Assembly (NCBI RefSeq): GCF_002896555.1
Contig: NZ_MNLH01000003.1
Span: 1 to 64,000 of the forward strand
From: Gardnerella coleohominis
GTDB taxonomy: Bacteria; Actinomycetota; Actinomycetes; Actinomycetales; Bifidobacteriaceae
Reading direction: 5' to 3'
DNA: 64,000 nucleotides
Of this stretch, positions 25,586-34,863 are shown one piece after another (positions within the stretch are counted from its first letter, which is position 1; the number at the start of each line of letters is the position of its first letter). The notes under the pieces were generated by a model that made no database searches, had not been told where the DNA came from, and saw nothing but the letters and a program-made list of their open reading frames with translations. Position numbers and translations under genes: made by a program.

Positions 25586-27814
25586 ATGGTAGTCAGTGGA
25601 AATAATGGTGTAACGAAAATGGTTCGTAATAGTATAAAGAAATTATCTCGCGCTTTGTTGGTGGGCGTGTGCTTGTGCGGCATGATGATGGGAACGCCTG
25701 CGGCTTTTGCTGCTGGCAATGGTAGTGACGCAACTGTTGCAAGCGGAAAGAAATCTTCTAAAGATTTTGCCGAAATAAAGAAAGCTAATTTTGAAGCGTG
25801 TGCCGCTGCTCGCTTAGATAAAACTGCTTCGCAATCTGCGGCTGATAGTAAAGCTACAATATGCCACGCGTATAAAGGTCATACTGACGTTTTTGCAACT
25901 TTCTTTGATACTACAAATAAGCGCATGGTATTAGGTACCTTGGGTGATTCGTTTGAAAGTGATGATCATGATGGCGCTCGTTACGATACGAATCGACTTA
26001 TTTTTGAAGTCGGCTCCAAAAACATCATGCAGCTTTCCAAAGATGAGGACAATCCGGCAATAAAAGAAATTTACGCAACAACTCGCGAAGGTGTAGTTTG
26101 GTTCTTTGATCAGTCGGGAGCTGGGGATACAGGCGCTTTGTGGCCTGGTTTAGATACTAGACCGTTATATGAGGGAGCTGGTTCTACAAAAGTTAATCCA
26201 ACAGTTAAATTGTCGCTAACTGGTATCGAAGCACCTCACAACGGCGAAGTTTTTATGTACACTCGCAGCGGTGAAGATTATGAGAAAATGCTCGGCTCCG
26301 CTGAAAACTGGCCGAAAAATGTTGAAATTACTGAGGATGGCGGCAAGCATTCGCACATGTATTGGTCTTTTAACCGTCCTGGTGTGTACAAGTTAAAAAT
26401 GAAAGCTACTGCTACCGTTGACGGCAAGGAGCAAAGTTCTGAGCAGACTTATACGTTTCATGTAACTAATCATGATGTAACAGATGGCGATTTTGCTGAT
26501 TATGATGGCGCATCTTTTGACGGTGACGAAGATGACGAAGAAGATTCAGATGATAATGACGATGACGATTCGCAAAGTGAAGGTAACGGCATTAATTTGC
26601 AACAAAGTAATGGATCTTTCTTCATTAACGGCAATAACAACACTGTGTATGTGACTCCATGGCCTGGAGCAAAAATGCAGCAACAAGGACTTGCCGGAAG
26701 CAATAAAGGACTTGCTGGGAATAATAACGGTGGTCTTTTTAGTGGGATTCGTAACGTTAAAGGTGGGAAGCAAAATTCTCAAAAGCAGCAATCTTCTGCA
26801 ACAAAGTTCAAAGACATCAAGGGTGACAAACTTGTTATAGATCATGGTCACGTTGATATTGCTGTATATACTGGCGATTCAAATAATGTTGATATGGCTG
26901 TGCAAGAAGATGTGACAGGAAGCCACGTATTTAGAGACCCAGACACAGTTGTATTCGCAGTTGGTGAGGCTGGTAAAACTAAGGGCGTGTATCGTATACC
27001 GCAAACACAAATTGATGGTGTGCCATGGATGGGTTGGAATAATCAGTCTATGAATCCTCATAAGCCAACTCAATTGAGCCTAACAGGAGTTGAAGGTCCT
27101 GGAAATGTACGCGTTTGGATGTTTGGAGGCTTGGGAGGCGGAGATAAAGAGATTTTCTCCACTCAAGGATCAACAGATTATACGATACCTGCAAATACGC
27201 ATGCTCATGCGAATTGGGATTTCGACGAACCGGGATATTACACATTGCAATTCCAGGCTTCCGACGGAAATTCTACAGTAACTCGCAATATTCACGTTGC
27301 TGTTGGTGTAGATCCACAAGAAACACCAATGGGTTATGCTGACGGCGGCGAAAATACTGAAAAAAAGGATGATAAAGGCAAAAAGGGTGGTCCTTCTTCA
27401 CCTCATAGTCCAGCAAAGTCCACTAATTTGCCTCGTTCTGGAGGAAATAAAGGCAGCAGTGGAATCGGTTTTGTTGGCGGCGGAAATTCTTTCGGTGGTG
27501 GTCGTAGTTTCGGAGCAAGCAATTCAAACTCTGGAAAACAATTGCCAAGAAAAGCTAAAAAGTCTAAAGGTCTTGTTTCAAAAATTAGTAACAATAGGCT
27601 CGCTAAAAGCTTGTATCGAAAGAACTTGAACGATAATGATGATATTGCGAAGTCTGAAGCAAAGGGCGTAAAAGGATTATTCAAGCGAAATCCTTCACTT
27701 GCTTATTCGCTTATTATTGGTGGAATTGTTGCTGTGATTGGCGTTTTGGGTGCAGGAATTTGGTATCTCCACAAGCGTGGACTTATTAGTTTCGACTGGT
27801 TGTTGCGCTATTAG
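25586..27814 (+). CDS. Membrane-anchored surface protein with two transporter-associated repeats
   Basis: A 742-residue protein. Signal peptide at about 14-44, then repeat unit 1 (about 95-285: GHTDVFATFFDTTNKRM, LTGIEAPHNGEVFMY, SHMYWSFNRPGVYKLKM). A very acidic and Gly/Asn-rich linker follows. Repeat unit 2 (about 418-580) has HGHVDIAVYTGDSN, FRDPDTVVFAVGEAG, YRIPQTQIDGVPWMGWN and HAHANWDFDEPGYYTLQF. After a Gly/Ser/Lys region comes a C-terminal membrane helix (SLIIGGIVAVIGVLGAGIWYL) and a short tail. The start at 25586 has no good ribosome site; Met12 at 25619 would still leave an intact signal peptide. The genes are cotranscribed with three bases between them. Confidence 0.82.
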   Translation: MVVSGNNGVTKMVRNSIKKLSRALLVGVCLCGMMMGTPAAFAAGNGSDATVASGKKSSKDFAEIKKANFEACAAARLDKTASQSAADSKATICHAYKGHTDVFATFFDTTNKRMVLGTLGDSFESDDHDGARYDTNRLIFEVGSKNIMQLSKDEDNPAIKEIYATTREGVVWFFDQSGAGDTGALWPGLDTRPLYEGAGSTKVNPTVKLSLTGIEAPHNGEVFMYTRSGEDYEKMLGSAENWPKNVEITEDGGKHSHMYWSFNRPGVYKLKMKATATVDGKEQSSEQTYTFHVTNHDVTDGDFADYDGASFDGDEDDEEDSDDNDDDDSQSEGNGINLQQSNGSFFINGNNNTVYVTPWPGAKMQQQGLAGSNKGLAGNNNGGLFSGIRNVKGGKQNSQKQQSSATKFKDIKGDKLVIDHGHVDIAVYTGDSNNVDMAVQEDVTGSHVFRDPDTVVFAVGEAGKTKGVYRIPQTQIDGVPWMGWNNQSMNPHKPTQLSLTGVEGPGNVRVWMFGGLGGGDKEIFSTQGSTDYTIPANTHAHANWDFDEPGYYTLQFQASDGNSTVTRNIHVAVGVDPQETPMGYADGGENTEKKDDKGKKGGPSSPHSPAKSTNLPRSGGNKGSSGIGFVGGGNSFGGGRSFGASNSNSGKQLPRKAKKSKGLVSKISNNRLAKSLYRKNLNDNDDIAKSEAKGVKGLFKRNPSLAYSLIIGGIVAVIGVLGAGIWYLHKRGLISFDWLLRY

Positions 27815-27867
27815 GTTGCGCTATTAGGTTGTGCTATTAGGTTTATTGGTAGTAGGAGTGTGTAAGG

Positions 27868-29652
27868 GTGATTTATAAGCCCAAAAAAGTAAAGCAGACT
27901 TTGTTCTCTTCGCTTGCTGCAATTGCATCCGTTGCTCTTATTTTGCCGCTTTCTGCTTGTGGTAGCGCTAACGGAAATCGTGCAGGGCATCGCGACGGTC
28001 GTATTAATGTAGTTACAACTACAGGCATTTTGCGCGATATGGTGGCAAATGTAGCAGGTGATTCTGCAAATGTAAGTTCAATTGTGCCAGATAATGCTGA
28101 TCCGCACTCCTACGAGCCACGTTTGCGTTCAATTCGAGACGTTGTGTATGCGGATATAGCTTTTAGCAATTACATGATGCTCGAAGAACATAGTGTTATT
28201 ACAGCTTTAGATGCAAACTTGCAAAAAGGTGTGCCAAATGTGCAACTTGCTGAAGAAAGCGTGAAGCATGCGGCAGATATTATCCCAATGGTCGAAGATG
28301 TGTCCTTAGACACTATTTGGCTTGGTCTTGCTACAGAACGACAAACTTCGCAGCCGGTTGAGGAAGCTAAAGACGCTAAAGAGCAACAAAAATCTCAAGA
28401 GAAAACTGAGCAAAAATCCGATAATTCACGGTCTTTGCAGTCTTCTTCTCAGTCTTCTTCTCAGTCTTCTCAGTCTTCGCAATCAAACGCGCCTTCAACT
28501 GTAACGAAAGAAGGACGCGCTACTGTAATAAAGCCAAAAGCATACAATATGAAGCGTTCGGATAGGATTCGTTTAACTGCCACTAAAGTAACTGGTCCTG
28601 GCTCGCTTTTCGCTTACCTTACTGGCACTTTTGGAAGCGTAGAAACTTACGTTAATTCAGCAAACGGAATTAATGATGAAGATCATGTGGATTTGCCTGC
28701 GGATGCTCATACGCATTTAAGTTGGGCTTTTAGTAAGCCAGGAGAATACACTCTCGATTTCCACGCAGATATGCTCAATGCTCAAAACGAAAGAGTTGCA
28801 AGTTTAGGAAATGCTACTATGCGTTTTGCTGTAGGTATTAACGCGCAGAAACTAGCGAAAAAGCGTGGAGCTAGCGTAGTTTTGAATCAAGGTCATGCAG
28901 ATTTGGCTTACGATTTAGCTAAACGCGGATTCTTGTACAGGGTTGATACTTTGCAAGAAAAGCGGTCGGTTGCGCCAAAGCGCGTATATTATGAGCCGCG
29001 AGATGTGGTAGTAGAAGTGCCTACTAATGCTTTAAAAGAAATTCCAGCTGAACAAGGCTATAGATTCCTTGGATTTGCAAGGCAGAAAATCTATCAACTT
29101 CCTCAAGCAGTTCTTGGAAAACATGTTCATGGAGATATTGATCCACATTTATGGCAGTCAGTGAAAAACGGTATCGCTTATGTGCGCACAATAGCTGACA
29201 GATTGTGTGAGGTTGACCCTAAAAATTCTCGCAAATATCGCGCTAATGCAGACCGATATATTAACAGGCTTCTCGATGTAGACGCTTATATGCGTAAGAA
29301 AATTGAGTCGATTCCAAAAGAGAGCCGCAATTTAGTTACAACGCATGATGCTTTTGCATACTTAGGCAAAGCTTACGGCGTAAATATTGCAGGATTTGTA
29401 ACAATCAACCCTTCAAGCGAGCCAAGTGTACAAGATAGGCGTCGTCTTTCGCAAATTTTGCGCGACTTGGAAATCCCAGCAGTGTTTTTGGAGCCGAATT
29501 TGATTTCGCGCTCGTCTGTGCTTAAAGAGCTTGCAGCTGAAGCGCATGTGAAAGTTTGCCCAATTTATGGTGACGCTTTCGACGCGAATGTGCGAACTTA
29601 TGCGGATATGATGCGTGCGAACGCGGATTCTTTAGCGAAATGTTTGAAGTGA
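27868..29652 (+). CDS. Anchored-repeat-type ABC transporter substrate-binding lipoprotein (TroA/ZnuA-like)
   Basis: A lipoprotein: signal with lipobox LSAC (cysteine about residue 31). The binding protein is split. The N-lobe (about 45-145) has VTTTGILRDMVANVAGD and NADPHSYEPRLRS with a probable metal-ligand histidine. The C-lobe (from about 425) has HVHGDIDPHLWQSV, THDAFAYLGKAYG and INPSSEPSVQD, as in zinc/manganese cluster A-I proteins. The roughly 275 residues between are a Gln/Ser linker and a transporter-associated repeat whose halves are swapped in order. It matches the TIGRFAM concept of an anchored repeat-type ABC transporter, substrate-binding subunit. The start is GTG 27868 with AGGAG ten bases upstream. 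Metal binding is inferred from family and histidines. Confidence 0.85.
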   Translation: MIYKPKKVKQTLFSSLAAIASVALILPLSACGSANGNRAGHRDGRINVVTTTGILRDMVANVAGDSANVSSIVPDNADPHSYEPRLRSIRDVVYADIAFSNYMMLEEHSVITALDANLQKGVPNVQLAEESVKHAADIIPMVEDVSLDTIWLGLATERQTSQPVEEAKDAKEQQKSQEKTEQKSDNSRSLQSSSQSSSQSSQSSQSNAPSTVTKEGRATVIKPKAYNMKRSDRIRLTATKVTGPGSLFAYLTGTFGSVETYVNSANGINDEDHVDLPADAHTHLSWAFSKPGEYTLDFHADMLNAQNERVASLGNATMRFAVGINAQKLAKKRGASVVLNQGHADLAYDLAKRGFLYRVDTLQEKRSVAPKRVYYEPRDVVVEVPTNALKEIPAEQGYRFLGFARQKIYQLPQAVLGKHVHGDIDPHLWQSVKNGIAYVRTIADRLCEVDPKNSRKYRANADRYINRLLDVDAYMRKKIESIPKESRNLVTTHDAFAYLGKAYGVNIAGFVTINPSSEPSVQDRRRLSQILRDLEIPAVFLEPNLISRSSVLKELAAEAHVKVCPIYGDAFDANVRTYADMMRANADSLAKCLK

Positions 29653-29672
29653 AAGTGTTAAAGGTAGTGAAT

Positions 29673-30461
29673 ATGGAAGAAAATGCAGTAATTTGTGCAA
29701 AAAACTTGAATATTTCGTACGGGAATCGCGCTGTTGTAAAAGACGTTTCTTTTACCATTAATAGCGGCGAATTCGTGGGATTGCTTGGCGCAAACGGCGC
29801 TGGTAAAACGACGCTATTTCGTGCAATTATGGGTTTGATTCCGCATACTGGAAAACTTGAAGTGCGCGCTCCTCATGTGGAAGGTGCAAAACTTAATTCT
29901 CGCGTATCTTACGTTGGATACGTGCCTCAACGTCACGATATTGCGTGGGATTTCCCGCTTTCTGTTTTAGATGTAGTGATGATGGGTAGGATTCGTCATA
30001 TTGGTTACGTTCGCCGCGCTAAAAAAGAAGATTACGAGATTGCATTAAACGCGCTTGCACGCACAGGAATGGCTGATTTCCAAGATCGCACGATTGGCGA
30101 ACTTTCTGGAGGTCAACGTCAGCGCGTACTCGTTGCTAGAGCATTGGCTGGAGAGCCGCGTTTGCTTCTGTTAGACGAACCGTTTACTGGTCTTGATATG
30201 CCTACTCAGGAGCTGCTTACAGATTTATTCTTAAAATTGTCTGCTTCTGGCGAAGCAATTCTTATGAGCTCACACGATATTATTGGCTCCATTAACTCAT
30301 GCTCGAGAATAATGCTATTTGACGGCACTATTGTGGGCGATGACAATCCGCAAAATTTGCAAACAGAACAGTGGGTTAGAACTTTCCACGTAGCTTCGCA
30401 AAATCCTCTTATTAAAGCCGTTGAGCGCGTAATGTCGCAAGAAAGTGTGGTGGAAAAGTAA
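29673..30461 (+). CDS. Anchored-repeat-type ABC transporter ATP-binding protein (ZnuC-like)
   Basis: A 262-residue ATPase with Walker A GANGAGKTT (about 36-44), Q-loop region YVPQRHDIAWDFP, signature LSGGQRQRVLVARAL, Walker B LLLLDEPFTGLD and the H-loop SSHD. The AWDFPLSVLDVVMMGR segment is typical of metal-import ATPases of the ZnuC/MntB/TroB type. The start ATG 29673 follows AAAGG and lies 20 bases after the binding-protein stop; the frame is open further upstream, but that would overlap the preceding gene. Its stop overlaps the permease start by one base (TAATG). Confidence 0.9.
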   Translation: MEENAVICAKNLNISYGNRAVVKDVSFTINSGEFVGLLGANGAGKTTLFRAIMGLIPHTGKLEVRAPHVEGAKLNSRVSYVGYVPQRHDIAWDFPLSVLDVVMMGRIRHIGYVRRAKKEDYEIALNALARTGMADFQDRTIGELSGGQRQRVLVARALAGEPRLLLLDEPFTGLDMPTQELLTDLFLKLSASGEAILMSSHDIIGSINSCSRIMLFDGTIVGDDNPQNLQTEQWVRTFHVASQNPLIKAVERVMSQESVVEK

Positions 30462-31333
30462 TGTTATCTCCAATAGAATTTATACAAGATTTAACAAATC
30501 CTGACCTTTGGTTTTTACTAAAAGCGCTTATCGTGGCCTGTCTTTCTAGCGTAATTTGCGGCGTAGTTGGATGCTATGTAGTGCTTAGAGGAATGGCGTT
30601 TATTGGGGATGCTGTAGCTCACTCAGTGTTCCCAGGACTTGCCATAGCTTTCGTCTTGCAAGGAAATCTGTTATTAGGAGGCGCTCTAGCAGGAGTAGCA
30701 ACAGCGCTTATCGTATCTATTTTTAGCCAAAATCGTAGGCTTCGAGAAGACTCATTTATTGGAGTATTCTTCGTATCTGCTTTCGCTCTTGGAATAGTAA
30801 TTATTTCTAAAGCATCCGGATACGCTGGATCCTTGGAATCCTTCCTGTTTGGCTCTATAACTGGTATTCCAGATTCAGATATTACTGTTGTTGCTGTAAC
30901 AGGCCTTATTATTTTGGCATTGCTGTTCATATTCCATAAAGAACTTGTATGTGTATCAATGGATCGAGAAACTTCGCGTGCAATGGGATTGCCAGTTGCG
31001 TGGCTTGATGGAATGCTTTATGTGTTAGTTGCGATTGCTGTAGTTGTTTCAGTACAAATTATTGGAAACGTGCTTGTTCTCGCTCTTCTTGTCACGCCTG
31101 CAGCAACAGCGCGACTTATTACAGATAGATTGCCAATAATGATGGTTCTAGCTCCTGTAATTGGATGTGCTTCATCAATAGTCGGAATGTACGTTTCATG
31201 GAGTTTCGATACAGCAACAGGCGGAACAATTGTGTTAGTAGCAACAGTATTCTTTGTGCTTGCATGGATTTGCTCGCCTAAGCACGGTTTGATTGCAAAA
31301 GCATTGCCAAAATTGCAACGATTTGTTAGATAG
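30461..31333 (+). CDS. Anchored-repeat-type ABC transporter permease (ZnuB/TroC-like)
   Basis: A 290-residue protein with about eight to nine hydrophobic segments in the ABC-3 family pattern. Typical motifs are VVGCYVVLRGMAFIGDAVAHSVFPGLAIAF near residues 33-62 (the conserved aspartate/histidine-containing cytoplasmic stretch), the SITGIPDSD region, and a C-terminal LVTPAATARLITDRLP loop that contacts the ATPase. ABC-3 permeases import zinc, manganese or iron. Last gene of the six-gene locus; ATG overlaps the preceding stop. The spacer after it is made of 12-bp repeats. Confidence 0.9.
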   Translation: MLSPIEFIQDLTNPDLWFLLKALIVACLSSVICGVVGCYVVLRGMAFIGDAVAHSVFPGLAIAFVLQGNLLLGGALAGVATALIVSIFSQNRRLREDSFIGVFFVSAFALGIVIISKASGYAGSLESFLFGSITGIPDSDITVVAVTGLIILALLFIFHKELVCVSMDRETSRAMGLPVAWLDGMLYVLVAIAVVVSVQIIGNVLVLALLVTPAATARLITDRLPIMMVLAPVIGCASSIVGMYVSWSFDTATGGTIVLVATVFFVLAWICSPKHGLIAKALPKLQRFVR

Positions 31334-31432
31334 CAATTCGCGTTGTAATTAGCGCTACCATTCACGCTGTCATCTGCATAGCAATTCGCGTTGTAATTTG
31401 TGTTGTAATTAGCGTTGTAATTAGCGTAGTTT
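31330..31432 (+). repeat. Degenerate 12-bp tandem repeats after the permease
   Basis: GTTGTAATTAGC and close variants (GCGTTGTAATTTGT, GCAATTCGC) recur about seven times between 31331 and 31432. No hairpin terminator is apparent in the 123-base spacer. Confidence 0.7.
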
Positions 31433-31456
31433 ATAGCATGCTGCACAATAGAAGGT

Positions 31457-32344
31457 ATGGTATCAAAAGGAAAACCTTCGCCAAGAAGCGCAGTAAAACC
31501 ACTCAGCGATGAGCAAGTAAAGCTTTTAGCTAGCAAACATGATTTAGTTGACCCAACGTATTATTACCCAACTGGTGAGCGAAAGCCAAACCAGGCTGAA
31601 ATTGACGCGCAAAATCCTAAAGCTGCTGAAAGATTACTTGAAGGAACGTCGCGCGTATTGCGTTCGCGCTGCAAAGTAAAGGCTTGGGGATTGGAAAACG
31701 TGCCAGAAGAAGGCGTGTTTATTACCGCTTGCACACACGTGACTATGTTCGACGTTTTCATACCTATGACTGCGTTGTTCCATCAAGGACGTAGGCCTCG
31801 TTACATGGCAAAAGCAGAACTTGCACACTGGCCGATTTTAGGCAAATGGTTCCAGCTAGTAGGTATGCAGCCGGTTCCTCGCAGAAGTGGGAAAGCGCGC
31901 GAAATTGAAGAAGAATCTATTAAAATCCTCACAAGCGGAAGACCTCTAAGCGTCTGGCCTGAAGGAACTTTAACACGAGATCCTAAAAAATGGCCTATGA
32001 GCATGAAGCCTGGAATAGGAATAATAGCTCTCGAAGCATCGCGCAGACTCGGACATCAAATACCACTATTTTGCGCTGTCACATGGGGTGCTGCAAGTAT
32101 TAACCACTGGTGGCCATGGCCAAAGAAAAATGTAGTTATGTGTTACGATTCGCGGCTTGATTATTCTGATCTACTAGAAGGCAGCGAAAATTGGGGAGAA
32201 TTGCCTCCAATGGAATCTGCCGAAGAGCTTGCTCGTCGCGTGCGCGTGCGTATGACGCAAATTATGGAAGAAATTCGCGGTGAAAAATCACCAGAAGGAT
32301 ACTTTGACTATAAGCTTATGAAGCGAGTTAAAGAAGAAGAATAA
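31457..32344 (+). CDS. plsC: Lysophospholipid acyltransferase (1-acyl-sn-glycerol-3-phosphate acyltransferase type)
   Basis: Transfers an acyl chain to lysophosphatidic acid in membrane phospholipid synthesis. The 295-residue protein contains the acyltransferase motifs HVTMFD (HX4D, about residue 94), the MAKAELAHWPILGKW segment, and WPEGTLTRD near 168. There is no strong membrane segment, so it is peripheral. An N-terminal stretch of about 70 residues precedes the acyltransferase domain, as in many actinobacterial paralogs. It is followed by gpsA, the enzyme that makes its glycerol-3-phosphate precursor, and then ddl, a conserved actinobacterial order. The exact acyl acceptor is inferred. 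Confidence 0.88.
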   Translation: MVSKGKPSPRSAVKPLSDEQVKLLASKHDLVDPTYYYPTGERKPNQAEIDAQNPKAAERLLEGTSRVLRSRCKVKAWGLENVPEEGVFITACTHVTMFDVFIPMTALFHQGRRPRYMAKAELAHWPILGKWFQLVGMQPVPRRSGKAREIEEESIKILTSGRPLSVWPEGTLTRDPKKWPMSMKPGIGIIALEASRRLGHQIPLFCAVTWGAASINHWWPWPKKNVVMCYDSRLDYSDLLEGSENWGELPPMESAEELARRVRVRMTQIMEEIRGEKSPEGYFDYKLMKRVKEEE

Positions 32345-32502
32345 AATTTTTAAATCGCGAATGATCGCCGTAAAGCGTCGTGTGTAGAATTATGTAATAG
32401 TGTGATTAAAGCCAATAATTACAGGTCTAAAAATCGTAAAAATATAGACATATAGACAAAGTATAAGGCAATGATTTACAACCGAAAGTTGAGGCGTAAA
32501 TA

Positions 32503-33498
32503 ATGAACGTTACGGTGTTGGGTGCTGGTGCTTGGGGAACTGCTTTTGGACAAGTACTTGCGGACGCAGGAAATCAAGTGACGATGTGGGCAATTGAGCC
32601 GGAAATCGTTGAAGGAATTCGCGACCATCATCATAACGGCGTGCGCTTGCCAAGCGTTGAAAAACTGCCAGACAACATGACGGCAACTGGGGATCGTGCT
32701 GAGGCTGTTGCAAATGCAGATATTGTAGTTGTGGCGATTGCAGCGCAATTTGCCCGCGTTGCATTAGCAGAATTTGTTGGTCTTATTCCGCAAAATGCGA
32801 TTGTTGTTTCGCTTATGAAAGGCATTGAGCGCTCAACTGGCAAACGCATGGATGAAGTTGTGTGCGAAGCATTGAACTTGCCGCGTAATCGTTTTGCTGC
32901 ACTTTCTGGTCCAAACTTAAGTAAGGAAGTTGCATCTCGCCATCCTGCTGCAGCAGTAGTTGCTTGCGCAGAAAAATCTCAAGCAGAAGTAGTTGCAAAA
33001 GCATGCTCAAATAGCTACTTTAAAGCATTCGTGTCAACCGATGTGATCGGCGTAGAAATGTGCGGATCTCTTAAAAACGTGGTTGCGCTCGCAGTTGGTA
33101 TGGCTCGAGGCGCAGGATACGGCGAAAACACTGCAGCTATGATTGAAACGCGTGGGCTTGCAGAGTTGACGGCATTGGGCGTTGCAGAAGGTGCAGATTC
33201 TCGCACTTTTGCAGGTCTTGCAGGCTTCGGCGATTTAGTCGCAACTTGCGGATCTCCTCTAAGCCGCAACTATACTTTTGGCTCAAATCTCGGTAAAGGA
33301 ATGAGCGTTGAAGAAGCAACTGCTGTAAGCAATGGCGTTGCGGAAGGCGTGCCAACCACGAGTGCAGTAGTGGCAATGGGCAAGCGTTTGGGCGTTGAAA
33401 CTCCGCTTGCAAGCGCAATGGCTCGCGTGCTGGAAGAAGGAATATCCTGCCAAGAAATGCTCGCAATGCTTTTCGATGACGACGTTTGCGAAGAGTAG
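32503..33498 (+). CDS. gpsA: Glycerol-3-phosphate dehydrogenase [NAD(P)+]
   Basis: Reduces dihydroxyacetone phosphate to sn-glycerol-3-phosphate for phospholipids. The 331-residue protein opens with the Rossmann motif VLGAGAWGTAFG (residues 4-15), has the conserved SGPNLSKEVA region near 132, the catalytic lysine region SLKNVVALAVGMARGAGYGENT near 186-207, and the GFGDLVATCGSPLSRN signature near 243-258. Length and motif order are standard. The 158 bases before it have no clear terminator. The gene continues into ddl after a 69-base gap. Confidence 0.97.
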   Translation: MNVTVLGAGAWGTAFGQVLADAGNQVTMWAIEPEIVEGIRDHHHNGVRLPSVEKLPDNMTATGDRAEAVANADIVVVAIAAQFARVALAEFVGLIPQNAIVVSLMKGIERSTGKRMDEVVCEALNLPRNRFAALSGPNLSKEVASRHPAAAVVACAEKSQAEVVAKACSNSYFKAFVSTDVIGVEMCGSLKNVVALAVGMARGAGYGENTAAMIETRGLAELTALGVAEGADSRTFAGLAGFGDLVATCGSPLSRNYTFGSNLGKGMSVEEATAVSNGVAEGVPTTSAVVAMGKRLGVETPLASAMARVLEEGISCQEMLAMLFDDDVCEE

Positions 33499-33567
33499 TA
33501 AAGCGCGAAAGTAATCCGAAATAATTAAAAAATCTAAAATAATCAAAAAATAATCTAAAGGAAAAAA

Positions 33568-34710
33568 ATGACGAAAAAGCGTGTAGTGTTCTTGTACGGC
33601 GGTAAAGCAGACGAGCATTCGATTTCTTGCATATCTGCTGCTGGAGTACTCAGTGCTGTTGACGAAAGTCGTTTTGATATTATTCGCATTGCGATTACTA
33701 AAAAAGGCGAGTGGATTGTTGGCGGTGAAGATCCTCGTAACTTCCGCATGGAAGAAGGCGAGTTGCCGGTAATCACAAAAACCGCTGAAACGCGCGATGT
33801 TGTGCTTGACCCAGCTAAGGGAGCAGACGGATTTTTAGTGCGCGAGGCGAATGGAACGCTTACAAGTTTGGGTCATATTGACTCAGTTTTCCCAGTTCTT
33901 CACGGTCCAAACGGTGAAGATGGCACTTTGCAAGGCTTGCTTGAAATGATGCAAGTTCCATACGTTGGTTGCGGAGTATTGGCTTCAGCTGCATGCATGG
34001 ATAAGTATTACGCGAAGCAACTTTTTAAGGCAGCTGGGATTGCCGTGGCTCCGGGAATTGCTTTAGATGCGCGAAAATTTGCGGGCGATGCTGTAAATCG
34101 CTTTGCTGCATACGAAAATGAAATTCTTGCGCAAGTTGATGAAGCAAAACTCGAGTATCCGCTTTTCGTGAAGCCAAGCCGTGCAGGATCTAGCTTTGGA
34201 GTTACAAAAGTGGAATCGCGCGATGCTAAAGCTTTGGCAGATGCAGTTTATGAAGCTTCGAAGCACGATTGGCGAGTGTTAGTAGAGCAGGGAATTGACG
34301 CGCGCGAAATCGAGTGCGCTGTTCTAGCGGCACATGACGGCGACGAGCCTCAAGCAAGCTGGCCTGGAGAAGTTGTGCTAGACAAGCGCGAGGCTGGTGA
34401 AGATCAGTTCTACGATTTTGACAGCAAATACATGGATTCCGCAGCTTCACACGTTGAAGTTCCAGCAAATCTGCCGGAAGAAACTTTGCAGCGCGTTCGC
34501 AAAACAGCGCTTGCAGCGTTCAAAGCAGCAGACGGTCGCGGGCTTAGTCGCGTGGATTCTTTCGTAACTAAAGACGGGCGCGTAATTCTTAACGAAATCA
34601 ACACGATGCCTGGATTTACGCCAATTTCCATGTATCCAAAAGCTTGGGAAGCAACTGGAATAAGCTACAGTGATTTAATCACAAAGCTTATTGAAGGCGT
34701 TCTAAGTTGA
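33568..34710 (+). CDS. ddl: D-alanine--D-alanine ligase
   Basis: ATP-grasp enzyme making the D-Ala-D-Ala dipeptide of peptidoglycan. The 380-residue protein shows the N-terminal FLYGGKADEHSISCISA motif, HGPNGEDGTLQGLLEMMQVPYVGCG near 112-136, the ATP-binding LFVKPSRAGSSFGV near 199, and the C-terminal RVDSFVTKDGRVILNEINTMPGFTPISMYPK. The tyrosine/serine ligase loop is of the ordinary D-Ala type; nothing suggests D-Ala-D-Lac. AAAGGAAAAAA precedes ATG 33568. The 153 bases after it (34711-34863) contain only degenerate TTAAGTTGA-type words and no gene. Confidence 0.96.
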   Translation: MTKKRVVFLYGGKADEHSISCISAAGVLSAVDESRFDIIRIAITKKGEWIVGGEDPRNFRMEEGELPVITKTAETRDVVLDPAKGADGFLVREANGTLTSLGHIDSVFPVLHGPNGEDGTLQGLLEMMQVPYVGCGVLASAACMDKYYAKQLFKAAGIAVAPGIALDARKFAGDAVNRFAAYENEILAQVDEAKLEYPLFVKPSRAGSSFGVTKVESRDAKALADAVYEASKHDWRVLVEQGIDAREIECAVLAAHDGDEPQASWPGEVVLDKREAGEDQFYDFDSKYMDSAASHVEVPANLPEETLQRVRKTALAAFKAADGRGLSRVDSFVTKDGRVILNEINTMPGFTPISMYPKAWEATGISYSDLITKLIEGVLS

Positions 34711-34863
34711 GTTGGGTTAAGTTGATTTAAGCTAAGCTAAGTTAGGATAATCTAATTGCAGTTGGGTTAGTTTAAGCTGGACTAATTGAAGTTAAATCAA
34801 GTTAAGTAGATCAAGTAAAAATAGTTATAAAATCCGAAATTTACATATACGAGAGGAATAGCA

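Noticed and set aside
21979..27814. Sortase anchoring of the three repeat surface proteins.
   Set aside because: No LPXTG-like motif was found; each ends in a membrane helix and a cytoplasmic tail, so membrane anchoring is the supported reading.
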